Below are positions 27,091-35,900 of a DNA stretch of 64,000 bases, one piece after another. Every line of letters starts with the position of its first letter. Position 1 is the first letter of the stretch. The notes beneath the pieces are model-generated. The model saw nothing but the letters and a program-made list of their open reading frames with translations, ran no database searches and was not told where the DNA came from. The DNA comes from Castellaniella sp047971665 (GTDB lineage Bacteria > Pseudomonadota > Gammaproteobacteria > Burkholderiales > Burkholderiaceae_B): the NCBI RefSeq assembly GCF_047971665.1, contig NZ_JBKEAA010000019.1, positions 62,001 through 126,000 of the forward strand, given 5' to 3'. Both the position numbers and the translations under genes were made by a program.

Positions 27091-28266
27091 ATGAAATTCA
27101 GCAAAACCCTTGGGGCGATGGCTTTGGCTTTCGGCCTGACCACGGCCTTCGGCACGGCCAGCGCCGCGGATTTGAAGATCGGCATCGTGATGCCGATGTC
27201 CGGGCCGTTCGCCGCCCATGGAAAGCAGATCAGGCATGGCATCGATCTGTACCTGGCCGAGCACGGTGACACGGTCGCCGGTCGCAAGGTCAGGATCATC
27301 ATCAAGGACGATACCGGCATTGCTCCGGCGGTAGCCAAGCGCCAGGCCCAGGAACTGCTCATCAAGGACAAGGTCAACATTCTGGCCGGCTTCACCTTGA
27401 CGCCCAATGCCTTTTCCGTTGCGCCCCTGGCCACGGAGGCCAAGGTACCGATGGTGGTCCTGAACGCGGCCACATCCTCGATCACCGAGAAGTCCCCCAA
27501 TATCGTCCGGGTGTCGATGACTCTGCCGCAAGACACGGCACCGCTGGCGCAATGGGCCTACAAGAACGGTATCCGGTCGGTCTACACCCTGGTGGCCGAT
27601 TATGGCCCGGGGCATGATGCCGAGCAACAGTTCCAGAAGACCTTCACCAGTCTGGGCGGCAAGATCGCGGGCGAGGTCCGCACCCCCGTCAATACGCCGG
27701 ACTACGCACCCTTCCTGCAGCGTGTGAAGGACGCCAAGCCCGATGCCGTGTTCTTCTTCGTACCCAATGGAGAGCAGGGCGTGGCTCTGGCAAAGGGCTA
27801 CAAGGAACGCGGCCTGGACCAGGCCGGGATCAAGGAACTGGCCACGGGTGACGTGACCGACGAGGACGTGCTCGACGCGATGGGCGACGCCGCGATCGGC
27901 ATGATCACATCCTTCCACTATTCGGCCGCGCATGATTCGCCGGAAAACAAGGCTTTCGTGGCCGCCTATCACAAGGCTTTCCCCAATGACCGCCCCAACT
28001 TCGTGGCGGCCGCCGGCTACGATGGCATGAACCTGATCTACAAGGCCCTGGAAAAGACCAAGGGCGATGCCAGCGCCAGCGCCTTCATGGCGGCCGTCAA
28101 GGGCATGAAGTGGACCAGCCCGCGCGGCCCGGTGGAAATCGATCCGGAAACGCGCGACATCATTCAGAACGTCTACATCCGCAAAGTCGAGAAGGTGGAT
28201 GGCATGCTGCAGAACGTCGAGTTCGACAAGATCGAGGCGGTCAAGGACCCCGGCAAACAGAAGTGA
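27091..28266 (+). CDS. Branched-chain-type ABC transporter substrate-binding protein
   Basis: A 391-residue periplasmic binding protein of the LivJ/K type. The signal peptide is evident (MKFSKTLGAMALAFGLTTAF followed by ASA), and the mature protein starts 'ADLKIGIVMPMSGPFAAHGK'. It opens a five-gene transporter set fused to the end of the protocatechuate operon, so it probably captures protocatechuate, 4-hydroxybenzoate or a related aromatic acid rather than an amino acid. The ligand is inferred. Confidence 0.9.
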   Translation: MKFSKTLGAMALAFGLTTAFGTASAADLKIGIVMPMSGPFAAHGKQIRHGIDLYLAEHGDTVAGRKVRIIIKDDTGIAPAVAKRQAQELLIKDKVNILAGFTLTPNAFSVAPLATEAKVPMVVLNAATSSITEKSPNIVRVSMTLPQDTAPLAQWAYKNGIRSVYTLVADYGPGHDAEQQFQKTFTSLGGKIAGEVRTPVNTPDYAPFLQRVKDAKPDAVFFFVPNGEQGVALAKGYKERGLDQAGIKELATGDVTDEDVLDAMGDAAIGMITSFHYSAAHDSPENKAFVAAYHKAFPNDRPNFVAAAGYDGMNLIYKALEKTKGDASASAFMAAVKGMKWTSPRGPVEIDPETRDIIQNVYIRKVEKVDGMLQNVEFDKIEAVKDPGKQK

Positions 28267-28362
28267 TCGCAGGTCCTGGCGCACGGCTTTCGTCCCCGGT
28301 GCTGGCGGGGTCGGGCGCCGGGACGGTCCGGAACCGGATCCCTCCCAGTCCTGGAATCAATC

Positions 28363-29217
28363 ATGACTATTCTCTTTGATGGCATCGCTGCAGGCATGCT
28401 GCTGTTTCTGATCAGCGTGGGCCTGTCGGTGACGCTGGGTCTGATGAATTTCGTCAACCTGGCCCATGGCGCCTTTGCCATGCTGGGCGGCTATGCCTGT
28501 GTGGTGCTGCTCAACGACTACGACGTCCCGTTCCTGGCGACACTGCCGGCGGCCATCATCGTACCGGCCCTGGCCGGCATCGTGCTGGAACGCACCCTGT
28601 ACCGTCGTCTGTACGCAGCTTCCGATCTGGACCAGGTGCTGTTTTCCATCGGTCTGGTGTTCATGGCCGTGGCCGCCGCCCACTATTTCTTCGGCGCGCA
28701 GCAGCAGCCGCTGCACCTGCCCGCCTTTCTTTCCGGACAGATTCATCTGCCCGGCGTGGACATTGGTGTCTATCGGCTGTTCCTGATCATTGCGGGCGTG
28801 GTGGTTGCCCTGTTGCTGCAATGGTCCGTGATCCGTACGTCTTTCGGCGCACGCTTGCGGGCAGCCGTGGATAACCAGCGCGTCGCGCGTGGCATGGGCA
28901 TTGATGTCAACCGTGTCTTCAGCCTGACCTTTGCCCTGGGTTCCGCCCTGGCGGGCCTGGGCGGGGCGCTGGGCGTCGAGATGCTGGGGCTGGATCCCGA
29001 ATTTCCCGTGAAGTACCTGGTGTACTTTCTCATCGTTGTTTCCGTGGGGGGCAGCGGCAACATCCTCGGGTCGCTGTACGCCGCCATCCTGCTCGGTGTG
29101 GCCGATGTGGCGGGTAAATATTACGTGCCGCAGATCGGTGCTTTCATCATCTATGCCGTCATGGTGGCGACGTTGATCTTCCGACCCCATGGCCTGTTCG
29201 GCCGTCCTCACAAATAG
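28363..29217 (+). CDS. Branched-chain-type ABC transporter permease (LivH-like)
   Basis: A 284-residue inner-membrane permease with about eight hydrophobic segments. The LivH hallmark 'GLMNFVNLAHGAFAMLGGY' is near the N-terminus, and the cytoplasmic loop facing the ATPase contains 'RLRAAVDNQRVARGMGIDV'. A 96-bp gap separates it from the binding-protein gene. It pairs with the LivM-like protein to form the channel of the putative aromatic-acid importer. Confidence 0.93.
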   Translation: MTILFDGIAAGMLLFLISVGLSVTLGLMNFVNLAHGAFAMLGGYACVVLLNDYDVPFLATLPAAIIVPALAGIVLERTLYRRLYAASDLDQVLFSIGLVFMAVAAAHYFFGAQQQPLHLPAFLSGQIHLPGVDIGVYRLFLIIAGVVVALLLQWSVIRTSFGARLRAAVDNQRVARGMGIDVNRVFSLTFALGSALAGLGGALGVEMLGLDPEFPVKYLVYFLIVVSVGGSGNILGSLYAAILLGVADVAGKYYVPQIGAFIIYAVMVATLIFRPHGLFGRPHK

Positions 29218-29225
29218 GCCCCGAC

Positions 29226-30278
29226 ATGACGACCTCAAACTCGATCGGGACGTCGTCCCAACCGTATTCCGGCGCGGAGGCCGCACTCGACCGCTATCGC
29301 CGCTCGGCCCGCTCGAAGCCGCTGGAATACCTGTTCTGGTGCCTGCCGATTCTGGCTTATTTCGCTTTTCCAAGCAATTACCTGCTGCTCAGTCAGATCG
29401 TCATCACCAGCCTGTTCGCCCTGTCCCTGGACCTGATCTTCGGCTATGCGGGCATCATTTCCCTGGGCCACGCCGCCTTTTTCGGTGCGGGGGCCTACAC
29501 CGTAGGCCTGCTGGGCTCGAATGGCTACGGGGATCCGATACTTGGCCTGTTCCTGGCCGCCGTGGTCGCCGCCGTGCTGGGCTTTCTCAGCAGTTTCCTG
29601 CTGCTGCGCGGCAGTGATCTGTCGCGCCTGATGGTCACGTTGGGTGTTGCCCTGATGCTCTATGAACTGGCGAACAAGTTCACCAATATCACCGGGGGGG
29701 TGGATGGCATGCCGGGGGTCGAGGTCAAGCCGATCCTGGGCATGTTCGATTTCGACATGTTCGGTCGCGTCGGCTATGTCTATTCGGTCGTCGTGCTGTT
29801 CATTCTGTTCTGGTTCGCCCGCCGCCTGGTGCATTCACCCTTTGGCCAGAGCCTGCGCGGCATCCGCATGAACACCCTGCGCATGCCGGCCCTGGGCGTG
29901 CCCGTGAATCGCCGGTTGGTTACGGTCTACACCATTGGTGCTGGCTATGCCGGGGTGGCCGGCGCCCTGCTGGCCCAGACGAATTCGTTCGTCTCGCTGG
30001 ACGTGCTCAGTTTCCAGCGTTCGGCCGACTTGCTGCTGATCCTGATCCTGGGTGGGGCGGGGCATCTGTATGGCGGGCTGCTGGGCGCCATCGTCTTCGT
30101 CATCGCCAATTACCTGCTGTCCGATATGAATCCCCAGTACTGGCAATTCTGGTTGGGCCTGATCCTGGTGCTGGTGGTGCTGTTTGCCCGGGGGGGCATC
30201 CTGGGGACGGCCCGTCAGTGGATCGAATCTTTCCGCCTTCGCGCCCAATCGCGCGCCCGCACGGAGTCGCGTTCATGA
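29226..30278 (+). CDS. Branched-chain-type ABC transporter permease (LivM-like)
   Basis: A 350-residue permease with the LivM signature 'DLIFGYAGIISLGHAAFFGAG' and the conserved coupling loop 'QSLRGIRMNTLRMPALGV'. Around nine membrane segments are visible, preceded by a hydrophilic N-terminal extension of about 35 residues. Its TGA overlaps the next start (ATGA), so translation of the ATPase is coupled to it. Confidence 0.93.
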   Translation: MTTSNSIGTSSQPYSGAEAALDRYRRSARSKPLEYLFWCLPILAYFAFPSNYLLLSQIVITSLFALSLDLIFGYAGIISLGHAAFFGAGAYTVGLLGSNGYGDPILGLFLAAVVAAVLGFLSSFLLLRGSDLSRLMVTLGVALMLYELANKFTNITGGVDGMPGVEVKPILGMFDFDMFGRVGYVYSVVVLFILFWFARRLVHSPFGQSLRGIRMNTLRMPALGVPVNRRLVTVYTIGAGYAGVAGALLAQTNSFVSLDVLSFQRSADLLLILILGGAGHLYGGLLGAIVFVIANYLLSDMNPQYWQFWLGLILVLVVLFARGGILGTARQWIESFRLRAQSRARTESRS

Positions 30279-31024
30279 ACCCCGTCCTGCAGACCCATGG
30301 CCTGGTGCGCCGTTTCGGCGGCTTCGTGGCCACCGACGATGTCGATCTGTCGATCGCATCTGGCGCGCGCCATGCGCTGATCGGCCCCAACGGTGCTGGC
30401 AAGACCACGCTGATCAACTTGCTGACAGGCTATCTGGAACCCAGCGCCGGCCGTGTCGAACTGATGGGCGACGATGTCACACGCATGCCGCAGCATGAGC
30501 GCGCCCGCCGGGGGCTGGTGCGCACCTTCCAGATCAACCAGTTGTTCATGGACATGACGGTACTCGAATCCGTTGCGCTCGCCGTGAGCGAGCGCAACGG
30601 GCTGGGCACGCGCTGGTGGCAGCCATTGTCCGCCCGGGGCGAGATCATCGACGAGGCTGCCGCCATACTGGAACGTCTGAAACTGTTGTCCGATGCGCAT
30701 GAAACCACGCGCAATCTGGCCTATGGCCGTCAGCGTCTGATCGAAATCGCCCTGGCTCTGGCACTGCAACCCAAGGTCCTGCTGCTCGATGAGCCCGCGG
30801 CCGGCGTGCCGACCGGTGAAAGCCAGGAGTTGTTCGAGACCATCGCCCGGTTGCCGCGCGACGTCACCATCCTGCTGATCGAACATGACATGAATCTGGT
30901 TTTCCGTTTTGCCGAACGCATTTCCGTCCTGGTGTCGGGTTCGCTGCTGATCGAGGACACTCCCGAGGTGATCGCGAATCATCCGCGCGTCAAGGAAGTC
31001 TACCTGGGAGAAGCCCATGTCTGA
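30275..31024 (+). CDS. Branched-chain-type ABC transporter ATPase (LivG-like)
   Basis: A 249-residue ATP-binding subunit. Walker A is 'GPNGAGKTT', Walker B 'LLLDEPAAGVP' and the H-loop 'LLIEHDMNLVF'. The signature region is 'NLAYGRQRLIEIA', the YGxQR form usual for LivG proteins rather than LSGGQ. It overlaps livM by 4 bp and the following LivF-hemerythrin gene by 8 bp. It should energise the importer together with LivF. Confidence 0.94.
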   Translation: MNPVLQTHGLVRRFGGFVATDDVDLSIASGARHALIGPNGAGKTTLINLLTGYLEPSAGRVELMGDDVTRMPQHERARRGLVRTFQINQLFMDMTVLESVALAVSERNGLGTRWWQPLSARGEIIDEAAAILERLKLLSDAHETTRNLAYGRQRLIEIALALALQPKVLLLDEPAAGVPTGESQELFETIARLPRDVTILLIEHDMNLVFRFAERISVLVSGSLLIEDTPEVIANHPRVKEVYLGEAHV

Positions 31025-32351
31025 GCTCTTGCGCCTGGAGAATGTCTGGGCGGGCTATGGTGATGCCGTCGTCCTGGAGGATCTGTCCCTGTCCCTGACG
31101 GCCGGTGACAGCCTGGCGCTGCTGGGGCGCAACGGAATGGGAAAGACGACGCTGCTGGCCACTCTGATGGGGGCTACCCGGCTGCGGCGTGGCCGCATCG
31201 TTTTTCAGGGTGAGGATATCGCCCAGGTGCCCAGCCATCGTCGTGCCCAGGCTGGCCTGGGCTGGGTGCCCCAGGAACGCGATATCTTCCGTTCCCTGAC
31301 CGTGGAAGAGAACCTGACCGTCGTCGCCCGGCCGGGAGAATGGACCCTGGATCGGGTCTACGAGATGTTTCCCCGGTTGCAGGAACGCCGCGCGAACCTG
31401 GGCAGCCAGCTGTCGGGCGGCGAACAGCAGATGCTGGCCATGGGGCGGGCGTTGATGCTCAATCCCAAGGTCCTGCTGCTGGACGAGCCGCTCGAGGGTC
31501 TCGCGCCCTTGATCGCCCAGGAGTTGTTGCACATCATCGGCCGCATGGTCACGGAAGGTCGCATGGCAGTCATCCTGGTCGAGCAGCATGCCCGCCAGAT
31601 CCTGCCCATCACACGCCAGGCCCTGGTGCTGGAACGCGGCCGGGTGGTGTACGCAGGCGGCAGCGCCGAACTGTTGCACGACAGCGCGGCGCTGGACCGC
31701 TGGCTGGGCGCGGGTTCGACGCAAGAGGCGGCCGGGGAGGTGGAGGTGTCATCGCGCCGGATGACGGCCGAGCGCATCACCGCCATCGAGGTGATCCACG
31801 ATGAGCACCGGGCCCTCGCGGCCATCCTCAACGGCTTGTCGAGCATCGTGCGGGACATCGAGGGTGGCAAGCTGGAACCGGACTACACGCTGCTGGCAAG
31901 CATGATCGAGTACATCTCCGAGATGCCCGACAAGTTGCATCATCCCAAGGAGGACCGGATTTTCGCTCTGCTGCGCACGAAGACCGGGGAGGTGAACGAG
32001 CACCTGGATCGGCTGGAGGCCGACCACCGGGCTACGACTCATGCCACCGGGCTGCTCGATCGCGCCCTGGTCAGTTATGTGCAGGGCGGTGTGGCGGGTT
32101 TCCCCGGCTTCCGTGATGCCGTACGCACCTATGTCGCGGACGAATGGGTGCATCTGAATACCGAGGAGCGCCATATCCTGCCCGTCGTGCGGCGGCTGTT
32201 CAGTGCGGACGAGTGGGAGGCCATCGGTGCTGAATTCGTCCGCAATGGCGATCCCTGGTCGGGCCCGGAGAACCGCTACGCAGACTTGTTCAAGCGCATT
32301 ACCAGCCTGGCGCCGGCGCCCATCGGGGTGGGTGGGGGACCTTCGCGCTGA
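31017..32351 (+). CDS. LivF-like ABC ATPase fused to a hemerythrin-like domain
   Basis: A 444-residue protein in one uninterrupted frame. Residues 1-235 form a LivF-type ATPase with Walker A 'GRNGMGKTT', signature 'LSGGEQQML' and Walker B 'LLLDEPLEG'. Residues about 250-430 form a hemerythrin HHE-type helical bundle: H261/H264 in 'VIHDEHRAL', H308-H309 in 'LHHPKEDRIF', H337 in 'EADHRATTH' and HxxxEExH at 379-386. Typical LivF proteins end near residue 235, so about 200 residues are extra. A diiron/O2 or redox sensing role beside the transporter is inferred. The gene ends the operon. Confidence 0.9.
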   Translation: MSELLRLENVWAGYGDAVVLEDLSLSLTAGDSLALLGRNGMGKTTLLATLMGATRLRRGRIVFQGEDIAQVPSHRRAQAGLGWVPQERDIFRSLTVEENLTVVARPGEWTLDRVYEMFPRLQERRANLGSQLSGGEQQMLAMGRALMLNPKVLLLDEPLEGLAPLIAQELLHIIGRMVTEGRMAVILVEQHARQILPITRQALVLERGRVVYAGGSAELLHDSAALDRWLGAGSTQEAAGEVEVSSRRMTAERITAIEVIHDEHRALAAILNGLSSIVRDIEGGKLEPDYTLLASMIEYISEMPDKLHHPKEDRIFALLRTKTGEVNEHLDRLEADHRATTHATGLLDRALVSYVQGGVAGFPGFRDAVRTYVADEWVHLNTEERHILPVVRRLFSADEWEAIGAEFVRNGDPWSGPENRYADLFKRITSLAPAPIGVGGGPSR

Positions 32352-32455
32352 GTGGCCCGGAGGGCCTGCATCCATACCGCCCATTCCGTTCCAGGCCTGG
32401 CCCGGATGGCTGTCCTTCATGGGCTTTCCCCGTTTCGCCGGACAGGTTGGTTAAC

Positions 32456-32565
32456 CTAACAAGCCGCCGCCTCGAACTGCATGAGGCTGGCATATCCCAC
32501 TATTGAGTGCTGGCGTCGCGTGTTGTAGAACCGTTCGATGTAATCGAACTGAATCACCCTGGGTT
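32456..32565 (-). mobile_element. IS3-family transposase OrfB C-terminal fragment
   Basis: The leftward frame ending at 32456 encodes 'FDYIERFYNTRRQHSIVGYA', the highly conserved C-terminal motif of IS3-family OrfB integrases, followed by a stop. The upstream DDE catalytic domain is missing, so this is a truncated remnant. It lies just past the end of the aromatic operon. Confidence 0.8.
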
Positions 32566-32599
32566 TTGCGGAGGCTCCAAGCTTTGAGAGAGTGGAGTC

Positions 32600-32818
32600 A
32601 TGGCAAATCAAACGAAGTTTTCCCCCGAAGTGCGCGAACGCGCCGTGCGGCTGGTGCAGGAGCATCGCGGCGAGTATCCATCGTTATGGGCAGCGGTCGG
32701 TTCGATCGCCCCGAAGATCGCAGGTGCACGCCGACCACCCTGCTGGATTGGGTCGAGCGCACAGAGATCGATAGCGGTGTGCGCCCGGGCGTGACCAGCG
32801 AGGAACGCGAAGAGTGGC
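32600..32818 (+). pseudogene. IS3-family transposase OrfA, frameshifted and truncated
   Basis: The start 'MANQTKFSPEVRERAVRLVQ' with GGAG upstream matches IS3-family OrfA. Near 32720 the frame changes: the homologous sequence continues in another frame as 'CTPTTLLDWVERTEID' and breaks off around 32818. The gene is therefore broken twice. It points away from the OrfB fragment to its left, so the two pieces do not make one normal IS copy. The rest of 32352-32911 holds no other gene. Confidence 0.8.
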
Positions 32819-32839
32819 GCACCACGCGGGGATCGCCAA

Positions 32840-32880
32840 AAACAAAACGCCTGACAGAGAACTGTCAGGCGAGTGTTTTG
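32840..32880 (-). terminator. Strong rho-independent terminator after the sacsin-like gene
   Basis: A perfect 10-bp stem, CGCCTGACAG with CTGTCAGGCG, encloses an AGAA loop at 32848-32871. On the leftward strand it is followed by TTTTGTTTTT. It lies about 40 bp past the stop codon of the leftward ATPase-nuclease gene and insulates that gene from the IS remnants. Confidence 0.88.
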
Positions 32881-32911
32881 GTGGTGTAGAACTCGCATTC
32901 TGCAAATATGG

Positions 32912-35900
32912 TTATTCAATCGGGGTTGGCAACGGCGGAATCACGCGGAGTTGTGCGGTCTGCGCTATGCCGATCCAACCTCGGTCAAACGTGAACGTTC
33001 GAGCGTGTCCTGCTGGGTTCTGAATCTTGAGTACCCGAGCCTTTTCTCGGTCGGTTGCGTACTCGACCACATATAGCCAGTACGCGTCGCCCTTTGCGCG
33101 AGCGTAGTCAAATTGTGTATGAGAAAGACCCACAGGACGGTTCTCCAGGCCGCCAGTCATCGATTTGACCTCAACCCACCGAATTTGCTGGCCACTGCCG
33201 TTGACTTCGAAGAGGTCGAAGCCTGGGTTGCCATCAGGTGTACGCTGCAGCCTGGGTTCGCGTGCGATGATCAGTCTGATGGCTTCATCCTCAATTTGCA
33301 TCCGGATTGCTTGATCGAGGCCATCTGGGTCAGGTTCTTCACCGTCGGGGTGTGTGCCAACGTAGGAAATGAACGGCCTTCCGCCTGCTGAGCCGGGCGC
33401 TCGCTTTCCCTGCCCATTGCTGCTGGTCTCACCTTCCTTGCCGCCGCTGGTGTGGCCGCCTGAGCCACGGTGTGCCGCGCCGTTGCTCTGACCACCTCCG
33501 CGTGAAGTCCCAGTGCCGGTTCGGCCCTGACTGTCGTGTCCTGCGCCTCTCGTCGGGCGGTCGCTGCCGCTTAGGTCAGGCGTTCCCGGCGGAATTTCCG
33601 GCATATCGTCGCCGTACAAGTCCTTCGCGTTGCCGTAGACGTCATCACCGCACGAATCGGTGTCGTCCGCTTCTTCCTCAGTAGAAGGCTCACCGGTCAG
33701 AGCTTCATCAGACGTTTTGTACTCTGGAGGCTGCTCAGCAATTCCAAGCCTGAAGGCCAGGTCCGCCACGCTGGTGATGCCGTGCTTTCGCAGCAACTCG
33801 AGAGCGGCAGGGTCAATGCCAGCTTCTTTTGCGAGCTGGTCAATGATCGGCGGTTTGAAGGCGATTTTGGTCAGCAGGAACGGGTTGGGCTTCCAGCCGA
33901 GGGTGTCGAACACCACAAGTCTTGGTGGCACGAGATCGCCATTGGTGTCGGGCACCCAGGCGACCTGATTGAGCGTCCGGACGAAGGCGGCGTCGAATCG
34001 GGCGGTCTTTGCCTCGTGGGAGTAGCCCCACTCGTAGGAGCCGTAGAAGGCGGCAGTCCCGCGCGCCTCCAGATCAGCCAACGCCTCCCACAGCACCTTC
34101 ACTCTGGCTGCGGCCTCCTCGGGCTTCAGCGTGGGCAAGAACTCCAGCAGCTGCGCCAGCCCGCGAAGGGTGAAGTCTTTTGGCTCGTTTTGCCAGCTCG
34201 CACGCTCAAGACCTGCTTCTCTGCGAATCTGCGCTTTCTCAGAATCTCCCAGTCCCGACGGTGTTGCTTGCGGGATGAGGTAGCGACTCGCGCCACACGA
34301 TACCAGCAGGTCACGTATGTCTTCACCGCGGAGGCAGTCGTATTCGTTGTCGACGATCAAGATGTCGGGCACACCGGCGAAGAGCTGCTGCAGGCGGTCG
34401 GCGGCGATGTAGATTTCCCCGGGCTTGTCGATGTAGCCTTTGCCATCGCCGGTGTCGACCGCCATCACAAAGGTGGTGTCGCGCAGGGCTGACCGTAGCT
34501 TTTCCTTCTGCGCCGTTGAGTCGGTGTTGAAGGCCGCACGGATGCGCTCGATATCGGCCGCGTAGGCCTCGTTGCCCACATCTACCTCTTGCTGCTGGTA
34601 CTTCGGCAGGAGGTTCCAGACGACGTCATCCACCAGGTCGGGTTCGGTGATGCCCAGCGAGATCAGAAACAAGCGCACCTCGGATGTCGCACACACCGCG
34701 CGGCGCATCGTTGGGAAACTGGTGGCAGTGTCGCCGGGCAGGAATGCCTTGGCCTTTCCGTTCTTGCGGGCGACGACGTGTGTCCCGTCATCGAGGCGGA
34801 TGAGCGGAACAGTGTCCAGGTGGCGACGCAGTGCCTTCTCCTGGCCGCTCAGGAATTCATACAGCTGCAACACCCACTCGTCGGATTGCGCCTCAAGGAA
34901 CGCCTTGGTCAGGTTCGGCACCAGCTTCGTCGGCGTGATCTCGTCGATGTCGAGTTCGCGCATCAGGTACTGGCGGATCTCGGGTGCCTTGTCCTGAGTA
35001 ATGTCGCCGGACAGCCAAGCGGCGATCTCAGAACCGAACAGCGCCGCAACCTGTTCCGGGCTGAACAGCTCGCGTAACTCTTGCGTACGCGCCAGTTTGG
35101 CTTGAAGGGCGGAGATATACGTGCCGTCGGAGGCGGGGAGAAGGGCTTCTTCCTGGAATGCTTGAAGAACGGCATCGAACATCGGTGCAAACTGGGAATC
35201 TCGCGGAAATTTCTCGCGGTCAAGTGGCAGGCAGCGTAGCGTTGCGACGTTCAGCATGCCCTCATCCCGCATCCAGCGCAGTGCATCGACTAGAAGGCTA
35301 GACGTTTCCTTGACCAGGTGCTGGTTCCACGGGTCGCCGGACGGGATGTTGTCGCGGCTAGGCGTAGTGCGGTAAGGCCCCTGCACGAGAAAGCCAAAAT
35401 GGCTTTCGACTACAGTTGGGAAGAACACCACTAGTGGCGACTTGGCCAGTGGCCGAACGGTCCAGCGATCAGGCGCGTCCTTTGCAGCGACCACTGAGAA
35501 GGCGATTTCCACCCGCCCGATGCTCTTTCCTTCGTCTGAGAAGACGTCGCGGTGGAACACCAGCCAGTTCTGATCGACTTCGGGTTCACCATCCTCACCG
35601 CCGATCACCTGAATACGTTGGACACTTGAGGCAAGTGTGATCGGAGCGCTACGTAAGTAGAACCCTGATGGGCCGCCTTCGACGCTCCAACCGATCTCTT
35701 CGATGTTGTGTAAGAAGAGCAGAGCTCTTGGGCCTAGGCGCCGGAATCCAGCAGTGATGTCTTCCACCGCATTCATATCTCCTGGCTTCAGCGGTAGGAC
35801 GATCTGCGTCTCGTCGCTTTTGCGTGCAGAACGCAGTAGTTCTTTCGGAAAGACATATCCTTCAATGACGAAATCTTCGTCGCCAGAACGAATTTCTGGA

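Noticed and set aside
26998..28284. A 428-codon leftward frame opposite the transporter binding-protein gene
   Set aside because: It mirrors a gene with a clear signal peptide and family match and has no independent support.
31017..31760. Reading the LivF-hemerythrin gene as two adjacent genes joined by a sequencing error
   Set aside because: The frame continues without a stop through both domains, and no leftover stop or start typical of two separate genes lies at the border; only an internal re-start is possible.
32456..32818. One intact IS3 element
   Set aside because: The OrfA and OrfB pieces point away from each other, both are truncated and OrfA is frameshifted, so no functional copy is present.
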